DNA of 64,000 nt. Source: Jaltomata sinuosa. Taxonomy: Eukaryota; Streptophyta; Magnoliopsida; Solanales; Solanaceae. Every line of letters starts with the position of its first letter. Within the stretch, counting starts at the first letter, position 1. The DNA lies in assembly GCA_003996215.1 (NCBI GenBank), contig QJPP01002953.1, positions 1-64,000 of the forward strand, given 5' to 3'. Under the pieces are notes generated by a model. The model ran no database searches and had not been told where the DNA came from. It saw nothing but the letters and a program-made list of their open reading frames with translations. Position numbers and translations under genes: made by a program. Of this stretch, positions 24,051-35,892 are shown one piece after another.

Positions 24051-26641
24051 TTTCATATCCTTAGCCTACACCCTAGATAAGACATAGTACTTAAAGTCAC
24101 GAGTGATCCTAAGCTAACCCGTGGCCTGGCATACTACTAAGATACATACTAAAGGATAATGTAGAAGCTAAAATATGTGTTGAGCTCTTGAAACATACTA
24201 TAACAAAATGAACTTTCACAAAATCAAATACAAATTCATTTGAATACTAATATAACAAACTAAGTGATTGTCTATGAAGCCTTTACTAACACCGACTTCA
24301 GTAAGCTTGAACATGACCCCCAACTATATCTAATCAATATATAAGAACTTAAATAAACCGTTATGACCACTAACTGACTGGAGCTCCTGAATAAGGAGAA
24401 CTCATTCCCTGCTGACTGGAAGTTGCGATCTGTCTGACCATGATCCTGGGAGCTAGCACTGAAACCTACATCATGAAATGGTGTAGCACAAGGAAGGTAA
24501 GTGGTCAGTACTTTTAATTTACTGAGCATGTGAGATAATTCACTAATTTTAGATCATGAGAAAATATGTATATATTGAATAAATGGCTAAAAACTGAACT
24601 AAGTATAACATCTGAGAGTGCATAAGTCAAAACTGTAAAACATAAGATATTTTACTAAAGAGGGTGTAAATCATGTTTCTAAATGGTAACTCTGAGATCA
24701 TGATATATAAAGATAAGTAAAACTGTTACTTGGAGATCTATAGACTAAAAAGAAGGATTATGTTTTTAAATCATGAAATAGCTCAACTGAGGTTAAAACC
24801 ATGAGTCATGTCAAATATCAAATTTAAAGCAAATTTGTAGGGGAGTTTCTTCTACTAAGCATGCTGAAAAGATTGATATATTGTATTGAATGAAAACGGA
24901 ATACAAAGTCATGCATTATCTGAGTTTAAACTGTGGGAGCTACTGCTAATTAACATACCCCAAGCTGAGCTAACTAGGAAAGGTGTTCATACCTTGCCAC
25001 GGGTACAAGCACAGGTTGGCGTGGATCCACTAATATGATGTCCAAAAGGACTAAGGTGTCAAACCTGATTTGATGGGTTACCCTTTAGAACCTATGGTAG
25101 CGCCGTAGTTCTGGGACTTAGGGACTTCTACTAAAGGTCTTAGCCTAACTAACAGTTGAGCCTTCATCCCCACATTCGCTCGATGCTAAGTGCGAGTGCC
25201 AACTAAATATAAGCTGACATAGTGGATAGCTCAATTCTGAAAATGAAAGCTAATGCTAACTCTAAAAGCATTCTAAATCATGCATAGTTCTTTTGTACTA
25301 AACTAACTAGAACAACAATCAGTCATATTTGTTTGGGAACAAAATTCATAGTCAAAATCATCGTGAGGAAACTTAAACTTATTTAGACTGAATGCTGACA
25401 AGTTGAACTGAATTCCGAAGAAAAAGCTAAATTCTAAAAAAATATTGTAAAATCAGGCTAAAACTTGCTTCTCCCAAAAATCTTGTGTTTTGAAATCTAT
25501 TTGTAATAATTCATGTAAAAAAAATTCTAACAAGAATAGTAGTCACGTAGAATCATCAAGATATCAAAATCATAGAAAAACACAAGTTTGGGTTCTTGTT
25601 TGGGTAAGAACCCTAGAATCATAACTTGTAAAAATTATACTGAAATCTGAAACTTAGGGCATGAGGGTGAAAGAAAACCATTATTGAAATTCCACATACA
25701 TGTTTAATGGAGAATCTTGATCTGAAGCTTGGAGGATTTGATCTTGAGGATGAACCCTAGGTTTTTTCTTGGAAGAGGCTTGAGAGCGTACTATTTTTTG
25801 TCCTTAAATGTTAAGTCAAGTGAATGAGAGATTTTATGACTGATTAACCCTTTAAAATCTCCCTCTAAATAACGATGTTGTATAGGCTTAGGAAATAAGG
25901 AAAAGACTAATTTGCTCTCAATGCGACATTATAGAAAAACTAAATTAGAGGTTCCACTTATGGGTTGACTAGTCGTCAACCAACTCATGGAATTTAGAGG
26001 ACTTGGTACTTCTCTGAAGGTGATTCCACAGTTTATAGGATAGACCATCATTTAAAATGATGACCCGTCAAGTCACCCGTGGAAACCTTGAAAGAAAGGC
26101 TGAATTTTGACATTCCACGGGTCACGCAATGGACCGTGGTTTTGGTTTACTGGTCGTGGACCAACCCATCATTGTGTGGGTGAAATTTCTAAGTTTGAGG
26201 TCTATTTTCATGGGTGAAACCACGGACCATGGTTCTGTTCCACAGGTCATCATCCCGTTTATGGAAACTGATAGTGCTGCAGTAAAATACTTATAAGTTT
26301 TTACTCTGAACTCAGATTAATGAATGATCGGTGGTATTGGAAAGAAAACTCAAAAACCTTTAATCTTGTGGGTACTAGGCCATCTAACTCTTCATATTTT
26401 AGGATTATTTCTCATTTGAAATATACCCTTGTAACAACTTACATAAAAACTAAATCGGTAGAAAGGCTTTCAACTTAACTTTAAGCTAGAGGCTCTTTAT
26501 GACTTTGATTCATATAGAATACTCCTACAAAACTTAAGAATTGATCTTAATACCTAAATACATATAAAATTTATTTGGTTCCAGTCTAACAAGATATGAA
26601 AAATGGTTCAGATCTTAGTTTAGAATTTTTGGGGTGTTACA
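24051..26641 (-). repeat. 5' LTR of the LARD-like element (2591 bp)
   Basis: It reads TGTAACACCC from 26641 on the minus strand to its end at 24051, next to the primer site. The terminal CA is degraded here (TTT on the plus strand at the edge). It lacks the MULE present in the other LTR. A cluster of mirrored CCACGG/CCGTGG motifs occurs at about 25960-26260, matching 20410-20720 in the other LTR. Confidence 0.87.
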
Positions 26642-29454
26642 GTGTCATAGACTGCGCTAAGTTCCTATTTTTTTTGTCACAAACACACAAAAACTCCAAA
26701 ACATGTTGGTTCAATAGAAATAAATGTCCTTGAGGAATGAACATGATAAAAGAAAAACCTAAGGACATGGATACTCAAAGGTACCCTCTTAGGTTGCCTC
26801 TAAAGCAGTGCCTGATTTAATATCGCGGCACGACGTGAGTATCTTAACTACTCAGACTTTGTCAAGATACTCATCAAAATATAGACGGGCCAATTGTCCC
26901 CACCTCACGAAAAATAAATGTGCATTATCCTTAATGCTCTAAAAAGAGTAAATGATAGGAAAGCGAGAACATCTCTACAGTGCCTCGGCGCTGGCATCAA
27001 GTGTGTCATAGATAGAACACGTGGTGTAGTACATATGGTGGTAATAGTAGCATCGACAGTGGCCATCATTCTCAAAGGATCAACAGTGGTAGGGGCCACA
27101 TGAGGTTCCCTACTAGTAGAACTAACATCAGGAATCACGATCTTTGCAGGCATGGAACCTCCAATAACTGATGCTGAACTGGAGGAATCACCTCGAGCTC
27201 ACTGATAGTCTGCGTCATCTCAAAGTCTTTGGTCATCTAATGACCATTGTGTAGCAACCACTATGTCCCACCTTTCTTTTTTAAATTCAATGCTAGCCTC
27301 AGACAGATCCTCGCTCCATGCCCTCTTGCCACTAACAACTGATAGCTCATCCTTAGCAAATTGATCAACAACTATGGAAGGTGCAACTAGCATAGTCATG
27401 GAAATATAAGGTTCGACAGGGGCGTGGCTGGTGGTTAGTGATCCAATCTTTGCTCTGAGTTGCGCCACCTCCATATATAAACCTCCCAAGTCGAGGCTTT
27501 GTATGTCTTATAGCCGATCATTCACTCTGTACTTAAATCCATTGATCCACCCAGGTATCTCATGAACGACCCTATCTATGACTATATAGACCTTTACTGC
27601 AACTCTCACCTCAGCATCTATAATAAAAGACCAGACCCATGGCCTAAAATGTTATAGCAACTCAGACATTTGTCTCTTTGTCTGTGTCTGGCGCTGGACC
27701 AACTCCTATAGGAACTTAGCAGTGATGGTGACCATACCCGAGGTAGTAGGGTGCATAGGCGCAGTAGGGATAACAGTAGGTGGTATGGAAGTCAAAGGGG
27801 TAGTAGGTAAGACTGTGGCACCCTCTGCTGTGTTACTAGCTCCAGGAATTAGAACCTCTATACTTTGCTCTGTGCTCCACTCTGTGGCACTAATGTCAGC
27901 ATGATCTCCCAAAGTTACTGGCCCCTCAAATAAAATAGCTCTAGAGAAAGTGGAGGGCTGAGCTCGTCTCTGGATGAATTGATTAGTATCATCTTTGATC
28001 AGCCCCACATCATGTGCCTGAGTCACCTCAATCGAGTGGTCAACACTCAATATTAGGACTCTTGAATCCATACATAGGTGGTGAATCAAGCAATGGAAGG
28101 GAATTTTAGTGTTGTCTCTAAGCCCTCTCATGAATCACCTCAATGATGTACCGCAGGATATTTATATCATACCCAGCCATGATGCTAGCCACTAGCACTG
28201 GCCGATCCGGTGTATGTTTATTATCAGCATGTGTTAGAAAAAGACGAGTCCAAATGATTACCTACCAGAACTTTCCAGTAAAACTCAAGGATGCCTTTTT
28301 AACCTCTGCCAATAACGCACTCAACATCCTCTCCATGTTCAGCAATATAACCTGTAACCCATCTCAATACATCAGCTTTCTGGGCTGGATCTCTCATCTT
28401 GATTTTATCATTCACCATCCTTATACGGTGGTCAAACTCTGTTGTATTACCTGGCAAATTATACTCTAGCCAAAATAGGATGCGTTGAATTGTTCAGTCA
28501 GAGATGTCAATAAGCACACCTCGCAGTACTAGGCTGGCAAATGGGGGTCTGTCCATGTATAGTTCTTTCAGTGAATTGATCCATTGTACTAAAGCTAAAT
28601 AGGAAGCACTCCCGTACCAACTCGGGGTTGTATCTTCCTGACGGTTCAACCATCAAACCAAATTGGTATTGAGTGAATGTAGCATGTATGTCTAGTATAG
28701 AGGCTAAGCCTTCTGGCCGAATCCGAGGCTCCTTGAAAATACTCCTCTTAGGCATAACTTTAGCAGACAGCGTGGCATCCCTCTCATATATTGTCCACAT
28801 GCCAGGCACACACCATCTTCAATTATCCTAAGCCTGAATTCTCTAAACTGTTTCTGCCTCAACTATCCTCCGATTTTCAAATTTTGGTATGGTTGTGCCA
28901 GTGGAGATCTTTTTCCCTGTATCAGACTCAGCAATATCACAATTTGATCCAGTTCTATTTTCATTGGCTGATGATCTCTCTCCATTTGACCTATTATTGT
29001 CACCATTATTCGATGACCCCTCTCCCTCTTCAGACTGAGGATAATTAGTCTCTGCCTGTGTCACAACCAGAGAAGCAACCTGTAGTGCCTCTTGATTGGT
29101 AGCTTGTTGCCTTACTCCTAACCTCATGGTTTGGGGCTCGATGTTAGGATCAGACTCAATTTCATAAATCTCTTCATACTCACTCTTTTCAGATTCAGTA
29201 GGTTGATCATCAAGTCAATGTCAGAATTCTAGAGCCTCTTCTATCCTGTCAGATGGTATGGTTGGGCCATCTTTCTTTTGGATTCCTTTCATAGGCATAG
29301 TACCTGCAGGGAAGAGTATTAGTACACCAATCATTTACCAAGAAATGCAAAAAAAATCTACTCTTTGAAGGGCAGGGGGATCCACGAATGGGGTTCACGG
29401 ACCTTGGAATGAACCATGGTTCGTGGAGACCCCTCGTGGATCTCAGGGAATAAC
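26642..29454 (-). mobile_element. Old Athila-like element A1, ORF3-region fragment
   Basis: This is the middle fragment of A1, between the LARD-like insertion and the CRM-like insertion. It carries the downstream ORF3 (26905-29298), one copy of a conserved non-coding block (about 26790-26872) and part of the pol-ORF3 spacer with mirrored CACGG motifs (29385-29445). The last five bases (29450-29454, ATAAC) are duplicated at 36890-36894 as the CRM target site. Confidence 0.8.
26905..29298 (-). pseudogene. ORF3 of A1 (putative plant transposon protein / Athila downstream ORF)
   Basis: The proposed start is the ATG whose first base is 29298, right after a splice-acceptor-like CTGCAG|GTACT. All open stretches (29127-28843, 28809-28507, 28131-27706, 27489-27220, 27153-26905) lie in one frame, interrupted only by stops. 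An acidic Ser/Asn-rich N-terminal part precedes a domain with H-A-T-F-T-Q-Y-Q-F-G-L-M-V-E-P-S-G-R-Y and L-V-R-E. This is similar to the ORF3 domain of the element at 44282-57373. The latter resembles the family annotated as putative plant transposon protein (recognition from memory). A threonine/proline-rich section and a possible coiled coil follow. Biochemical role unknown; Athila elements are often said to carry env-like ORFs here, but I see no signal peptide or membrane anchor. Confidence 0.68.
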
Positions 29455-30098
29455 TGATACTAGATTGGAAAGTATGGATGGTACTATCTTGGATGGCACT
29501 TATATTCAAGGCCTTTCACACGTAGTCAAGCTAAAAAGCTCCAAGACCTTCAAGCAATGTTCATGAAAAGGGAAGCATTGGAGAAGCTTGAAGAATCTCA
29601 AAGGAAAGCATACAATGTGTGGGTGGTCCATTAAAGTGAGGTGGAAGGAGGAATTCAAGAATTCCCAAAAGAAGACAACCAAACAAGGCCCTTACTTCAT
29701 TAAGGGCAAAACTGTAATAGCTAGTGTCTTCTTATTCCCTAGTATAAGTAGTAGCTTTTCTTCATTTTGAAGACTAGTTTTTTGCATATTGAAGATTGAT
29801 ACTCTAAACTTGTAGTTGCTAGTGTAAGGCTTAGTGTAATTCCCTTAAGGAATTAGTGAGTGATTAGGGTGACTCTCTTGATTGTTAGTTTAACTTCTTT
29901 ACTTAATTAATCGAAGGTCTCCCACTTGTGGATTTCATTTAGGTTTCCTTGATTAGTTGAGTTGAATTAGTATCTAGTTGTTGGAATCAATTGGGAGGTG
30001 AGGGTTTTAGCCCCTTGTTGCCCATAATTTCAATTCCTAGTTATTAATTCTCATATCTTTTCCTTCGTTTCTTCTTGTTTGTTGTATTCCCGTTATCA
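29455..30098 (+). repeat. 5' LTR of the CRM-like element
   Basis: It reads TGATACTAGA to CGTTATCA and is the same length as the 3' LTR. A TATA-like TATAAGTAG sits at about 29751-29759. Its first 180 bp are the non-expressed twin of the polyprotein C-terminal coding sequence. Confidence 0.95.
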
Positions 30099-30100
30099 TT

Positions 30101-30115
30101 TGGTATCAAGAGCTT
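30101..30115 (+). other. Primer binding site of the CRM-like element
   Basis: TGGTATCAAGAGCTT begins 2 bp after the LTR. It matches the Met-tRNA primer site TGGTATCAGAGC except for one extra A. Confidence 0.7.
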
Positions 30116-31218
30116 GGTTTAGGTTTGTTTCCACAAATCTAAGTCTTGGGAATTTGATATCTTCAAAATCCAAAAAAAAAAATCTGAATTTTTTTTTGTT
30201 TTGATTTGTTGTTTTTGATACTAGATCTTCATTCCCTAGTATTTTTGAGTCTAGATTTCAAATTTCGTGCGATTTGGAGTTGTAGAAGTGAAGTTGCCAT
30301 TAAAGGGTTTTGAGCTTTTGAAGCTTTACAAACTTTGAAAGTGGGTCTATTGATTGAGGAGGAATTGGAGCTTAAAAATCATTGGGGTTTGTTCCTTACG
30401 TTAAGGGGAAGCTAATCCTAAAATTTGAGCCAATTCCGAGCTCATTTGAAGGTGTTGGTGTTTAGTGTGTGTTCTTGGTATTCTAGGTGTTTTTGATATT
30501 CATCAAGAACATCTTGAAGAAGAAGAAGCCAAAAGGTACATTTGATCCAACTTTTTTCAAGTCAAAGTGGTCAAAGATGTTTGTTGGGTCCACAAGTGGA
30601 ATTTAAAAAAAAAAATTCCACGCCCACTCTCACCTAGGCGCGTGTTGCACAGTTTCAGAGAGCAAAAACTGCAGGTTCTATACTTACTTTTTTTTAGGGG
30701 TCTCAAATTTTGGGACCCCAAAATTTTTCTAAGTGTTGGAACTTTTAAGATCCCAAATTTTTCTAAGTGTTGGAACTTCAAACTTCTTCTTCTACACTCA
30801 TTTTTCTTTGATTTCTTAACTATTTAACATCTAATTAACATCTTTAATTACTTGTTAACAAGTTTTTAAATATCAAATCATCTCTTTGATTCTCCAAATT
30901 AAGCAACAACAAGTAGTTTCTCCTACTTTTGTTACTATTCTTGAGTCCGAATTCTTTCGTGCTTCTTCCTTTTTTTTTCTTGTCTTGTTTCGTTGATTAA
31001 TTCCTTGATTCAAGTCCGTTTAGAGTCTTTCAAGTCGTCCTTCTTTCAAGAGTCACAGGAATCCACTCCTCCACAAAGGATAGCTGACCTTGAGTTGATT
31101 GAGCGGAGCTAGTTCACTACCAATTTTGAGACGACGCCATAGGAGGTGAGTTGAGCGTTACATACGAGGGACGTGAGCCTTTTCCTACTAACCTTGTTTG
31201 TTGAGTTTTGTAGGTACC
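30116..31218 (+). other. Leader of the CRM-like element
   Basis: This 1.1-kb non-coding stretch between the primer site and gag contains a 35-bp direct duplication (30714-30748 and 30749-about 30782, sharing TTTTTCTAAGTGTTGGAACTT) and several homopolymer runs. It ends in a T-rich tract plus GTAG|GTACC just before the gag ATG, which looks like a splice acceptor, although I cannot pair it with a donor. Confidence 0.6.
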
Positions 31219-32832
31219 ATGTCCCACCACGGTGCAAGTCCAATTGGGGAGAGCTCGGAGAACCTCATGGAGGTTCTTACACACCTCTCCAAACAAATGG
31301 CGGAAATGAATGGGAAGTTAGGAGGTATGGAGGAAAGGTTGGTCCGGGTGGAAAATGAGAATAAAGGGAAGGCACTCCAAGTCGAAAATGAGGAGGCAAG
31401 GCAAGTGTCGGTGCATTCCACCACCATTACTCCGGGGCAAGCTCACCAACTATGTTACCCTCCACAAAATCGAACCCGAACCTTCCAACAACCCACCTTC
31501 CACACAATCAACCCTCCAAACCACCCAAGGCAACGAACACCACATCCACATCAACAACCCTATCGCCCTCCACAAGAGAACCGTCCTTTGGTGAAAAACC
31601 AAGTTCTATACCAAACTCCACTCCGAAACCCATCAAATGCATCCTTACATGATTCCTACATATCACCTCCACGAAACACCACACAAACACCCTACCCAAA
31701 CCACCAATTTCAAAATCCTCTCTATGACGACATGAATGAAGATCACAACAATGATGAGTTTTGGGAGCATGGGGGTAGAGATGGCTATGAAGGGCCAAGG
31801 GAAGGGGTCCAGCCTCGAGACTTGGGGTGGGACCAAGGAATAGGAGGTCAACGCTATGGGAATAGAGGAGATAGGATGGGGAATAGAGGAGCTAGGTATG
31901 GAGAACGAAATGATCAAGATAGGGGATTGAACACGATCAAGGTTACACTTCCAAAGTTCAAGAGAAGTAGTGACCCGGATGAATTTCTTGAATGGAAACT
32001 ACAAAGTGAGCGTATTTTCCTTACTAATAACATTTCGGAATCATTGAAGGCGAAGTATGCCCTCACTCAATTCGAGGGATATGCTTCCACATGGTGGGAA
32101 TCCAAGAGGAGGGAACGAGAGAGTCGTCATATCTATGAGTTGCCCACTTGGCCAGAGTTGGTTGGTCTAATGGAGTATAGGTATTTGACTCCGGATTACT
32201 ACCAAGAAGCTCTCAAGAAGGTGTACATGCTTAGGCAAGGTACCAAGAGTGTTGAAGAATACTATGATGAATTTGAGAACTTGAGAATGAAGTCCAAGCT
32301 TGAGGAGCATATGCAATATACGGTGATACGATTCATGGCAAACTTGAGGCCCGATATCTTGAAGCCTTTGAGACTTAAACACTATGAGAATCTTGAAGCG
32401 GCTTTCCATGATGCCTCTAAGGTCGAAATGGATTTGAAAGATGAGAAGACATACAAGGCCAAGAGTTTTCCAACTTCCTCATGGAGTAAAAACAATGATA
32501 AGTGGAAGACCCCAACTCCTCGCGAATCATCTAAAGGTAGTGGTCAAGACACTCAAGTCAAGGTTGATTACAAAGCCAAAGGGAATGACAAGCCGAAAGT
32601 AGGTAACTTTGAAAAACCCAACTTTCCTCGACCCTCTACCATCCAATGCTTTCGATGTCAAGGGAGGGGACATATTGCTAGTGAGTGTCCTAATAGAAGG
32701 ATAATTGTTGCTTTTCGTGATGGGTATAAAACCGATGAGGAAGATGAGCATGATGAAAGAAGTGAGGGAGAGGGGGATAAAGGTGAAGGGGAGAGAGTAG
32801 CTTCGGGGGATGAAGGAAGAAAGGTTGGATGA
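31219..32832 (+). pseudogene. gag: gag of the CRM-like element (nearly intact)
   Basis: The start chosen is the ATG at 31219 (M-S-H-H-G), giving about 537 codons. A short coiled-coil-like segment (residues about 15-60) precedes a long Pro/Asn/Gln/His-rich region. The Gag domain follows (about residues 235-395: D-E-F-L-E-W-K, Y-A-L-T-Q-F-E-G-Y-A, W-W-E, Y-R-Y-L-T-P-D-Y-Y, Y-Y-D-E-F-E-N-L, F-M-A-N-L-R-P-D-I), then a Lys-rich linker. The CCHC knuckle C-F-R-C-Q-G-R-G-H-I-A-S-E-C (32647-32689) is followed by an acidic tail. The local frame ends at TGA 32830, but coding continues briefly in another frame (about 32815-32915) and returns to the original frame in pol, so two small compensating indels break this copy. 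Confidence 0.9.
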
Positions 32833-32922
32833 GAGGGTAAATTTTGCTTGCTTCATGGAAAGGGGGCAACCCCTACTTGATGATAATGAAGAGTTGAAGG
32901 TAAATACCAACCTTTATGTGTT

Positions 32923-33816
32923 GTGAGGAGAATTATGGGAGCCCTTGCCAAAGAAGAACTTGACCAAAGGGAGAATCTGTTTCATGCTAGGTGCAAGATC
33001 CAAGATAAGGTGTGTTCTTTGATTATTGATAGTGGAAGTTGCACTAATATGGTGAGTAATTCTTTGGTGGAGCGTATGCAAATTCCAACAAGAAGGCATT
33101 CCAACCCGTACAAGATACAATGGCTCAATGAGAGTGGAGAAATGAAGGTCCTCAAACAAGCAAGTATTCGATTCAGTGTGGGCAAGTACAATGAGGAGTT
33201 GATTTGTGATGTGGTACCCATGTTGGCTTGTCATGTATTATTGGGGAGGCCTTGGCAAGTTGATAGAGATGTTGTGCACTATGGAAGGACCAACAAGTAT
33301 GCTTTTGTGATTGATGGTAAGAAATATGTCCTTGCACCTCTCACCCCATACCAAGTGAGTGAGGACTATCGGGATATGAAGGAGCTTCGGGAGAGAATAA
33401 GGGTGGAAGAAGCGACGAGTGAAGGTGAAAGTTCCATCATTGTTCCAAAAGAGGGATGTGACTTGGCTAAAAATAAGAAGAACATGTGTATGATAGCCAA
33501 GCCAAACAATTGTCTAAAGGGTGTGGATGAGGAACGCTTTTTAGTGTGCCTTGTCAACACCAATCTTTTATTGCATGCTAACCAAGATACTAGCATTTTG
33601 CCTTGTATTGTTTCTTCTCTTTTGCAGGACTATGATGAACTATTTCCGGATGAGACTCCCGCGGGACTACCACCCTTGAGGGGAATTGAGCACCAAATTG
33701 ACTTTGTACCGGGGTCACAAATTCCCAACCGACCAGCCTATAGGTGTAATCCAGAAGATACCAAGGAGCTACAAAGGCAAGTGGAAGAACTCCTTGCAAA
33801 GGGATTGATCAAATAA
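32923..33816 (+). pseudogene. pol: pol of the CRM-like element: protease
   Basis: It is in the same frame as gag. The aspartic protease has its active site D-S-G at 33028-33036 (I-I-D-S-G-S-C-T-N-M-V), and L-L-G-R-P-W at about 33238. A linker follows with D-Y-D-E-L-F-P-D and L-P-P-L-R-G-I-E-H-Q-I-D, leading into RT (R-P-A-Y-R, E-L-L-A-K-G-L-I-K). It is interrupted by TAA at 33814-33816 where a sense codon is expected. Confidence 0.9.
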
Positions 33817-34587
33817 AGCCTAAGTCCGTGTGCCGTACCGGTTATCCTTGTTACCAAAAAGGATGGTACTTGGAGAATGTGAATTGATTGTAGAGCCGTG
33901 AACAAGATTACAATCAAGTATAGGCATCCAATTCCAAGACTTGATGACATGTTGGATGAGCTTTGTGGATCAAGTGTGTTCTCAAAGGTTGATCTTAGGA
34001 GTGGGTACCATCAAATTCGAATGAAACTGGATGATGAATGGAAGACGGCTTTCAAAACAAAATTTGGGTTGTATGAATGGCTTGTGATGCCGTTTGGTTT
34101 GACTAATGCTCCAAGCACTTTCATGAGGTTGATGAATCATGTTCTAAAACCCTTCATCAACAAGTTTGTGGTTGTGTACTTTGATGACATACTTGTGTAT
34201 AGCAAGACAATTGAAGAGCATGTAGGCCATTTGAAACAAGTGTTTGATGTTTTGCTACGAGAAAGGTTATTTGCGAATCTCAAGAAGTGTTCTTTTTGTG
34301 TTGAAAAGGTAGTGTTCTTGGGCTTTGTGGTTAGTGCAAGTGGTATAGAGGTTGATGAAGAAAAGGTGGAGTCAATCAAGACTTGGCCGACCCCATCCAA
34401 TGCAACCGAGGTAAGAATTTTTCATGGGTTGGCGAGCTTTTACCGGTATTTTGTGAAGGGTTTTAGTTCAATTGCATCCCCATTAACCGAATTGATCAAG
34501 AAAGATGTACCTTTTGTGTGGGGGGGAGAACAAGAGAAGTCCTTTCAAGCATTGAAGTCCATATTGTGTTCCTCCCCATTACTCTAA
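33817..34587 (+). pseudogene. pol: pol of the CRM-like element: reverse transcriptase
   Basis: It continues in the same frame after the TAA at 33814. The motif V-T-K-K-D-G-T-W-R-M is followed by a TGA at 33880-33882 in place of a Cys codon. Further motifs are Y-R-H-P-I-P-R-L-D-D-M-L, S-K-V-D-L-R-S-G-Y-H-Q-I, F-G-L-T-N-A-P-S, and the catalytic Y-F-D-D at 34177-34188, which is intact. The connection segment F-L-G-F-V-V follows. A TAA at 34585-34587 fits a CAA to TAA change. Confidence 0.9.
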
Positions 34588-35892
34588 CTACCTAATTTTG
34601 ATAAAGCGTTTGAGATAGAGTGTGATGCTTCGGGTGTTGGAATAGGTGGTGTCTTGATGCAAGAGGGAAAACCATTGGCTTACTTTAGTGAAAAACTAAA
34701 GGGAGCTACTCTTCGGTACTCAACTTATGACAAGGAATTATATGCACTTATGAGGGTATTGGCTCATTGGCAACACTACTTGTGGCACAAAGAGTTCGTG
34801 ATAAGGACCGACCATGAGTCCTTGAAACATCTTAAGGGGAAATTCAAGTTGAACAAGCGACATGCCAAATGGGTTGAATTTATTGAGACCTTTCCATATG
34901 TGATCAACTACAAGCAAGGCAAAGAGAATGTAGTAGCGGATGCTCTATCAAGGAGGTTTGTATTGGTCAACACCTTGGCTTCTAAAATGATGGGATTTGA
35001 AAGCTTGAAGGGATTCTATTCTATGGATCCCGATTTCAAAGAAACTTTTGATTGTCTTAGTCAAGGGAAGCGGGTTGATAGGTTCCAATTGGTTGATGGA
35101 TTCTTATTCAAGAATGGGCGAGTTTGTGTGCCCATGAGTTCATGGAGAGAGTTGTTTGTCAAGGAAGCTCATAGTGATGGTTTGATGGGGCACTTTGGAG
35201 TACCCAAGACACTTGACATCCTTATGGAACAATTTTATTGGCCAAAGATGAAGCATGATATGGAGCGAATTTGTGGACAATGTCTCGAATGCAAGCAAGC
35301 CAAATCCACGACTCGGCCTCAAGGTAAGTATACCCCTCTTCCTACTCCTAGTGGTCCATGGATGGACATTTCTATGGATTTTATGTTAGGACTTCCTAGG
35401 ACTAAAAGAGGACATGATAGCATATTTGTGGTAGTGGATAGGTTCTCTAAAATGACTCATTTCATTCCATGCCATAAATGTGATGATGCATCCCATGTAG
35501 CATCCTTGTTTGTCATTAGTATGCTTAAATTGCATGGTGTCCCTCAAACCATTGTTAGTGATAGGGATTCCAAATTTCTTAGTCATTTTTGGAAGAATCT
35601 ATGGGGTACACTTGGTACTAAACTCATGTTTTCTACTTATTGTCATCCTCAAACGGATGGACAAACCGAAGTAGTCAACCAGACTCTTGGAAGCATGCTT
35701 AGGTGTATGATTAGGGGCACCCCAACCACTTGGGAAGACCATTTACCCTTGATAGAATTTGCATATAACCGGTCTTTCCACTCTTCTATTGGAACATCCC
35801 CATTTGAAGCATGTTATGGATTTAAGCCTTTGTTTCCATTAACTATGACTCCTTTTTCTAGCCATGTTGTTGTGAGCCTAGATGCTGAATAA
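34588..35892 (+). pseudogene. pol: pol of the CRM-like element: RNase H and integrase core
   Basis: The frame is the same as before. The RNase H domain has E-C-D-A-S-G-V-G (about 34618), Y-D-K-E-L-Y-A-L, R-T-D-H-E-S-L and V-V-A-D-A-L-S-R, all acidic residues kept. The integrase zinc region spans about 35168-35300 (H-S-D-G... G-H-F-G, C-G-Q-C-L-E-C). The core shows S-M-D-F-M-L-G-L-P-R-T, V-S-D-R-D-S-K-F and D-G-Q-T-E-V-V-N, so D, D, E are kept. The frame is closed by TAA at 35890-35892, again fitting a Gln codon change. Confidence 0.92.

Larger units (their letters stand above)
17180..26641 (-). mobile_element. Large non-autonomous LTR element (LARD-like) with Y-type LTRs
   Basis: Two homologous minus-oriented LTRs (17180-21111 including a foreign insertion, and 24051-26641) flank a 2.9-kb internal region. 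That region has a tRNA-Met type primer site at one end and a polypurine tract at the other, but no Gag or Pol motif in any frame. The LTR downstream half and the PPT region resemble the Tekay-type Y family, which suggests mobilisation by Y proteins (inference). Flanks are old Athila sequence on both sides; the 5-bp flanks GTGCA (17175-17179) and GTGTC (26642-26646) agree at three positions only, so the target duplication is eroded or absent. Confidence 0.85.

Noticed and set aside
26905..29298. Possible multi-exon host gene on the minus strand
   Set aside because: Its place after integrase in a split Athila-like element, the homologous conserved block, and similarity to ORF3 of A2 explain it better.
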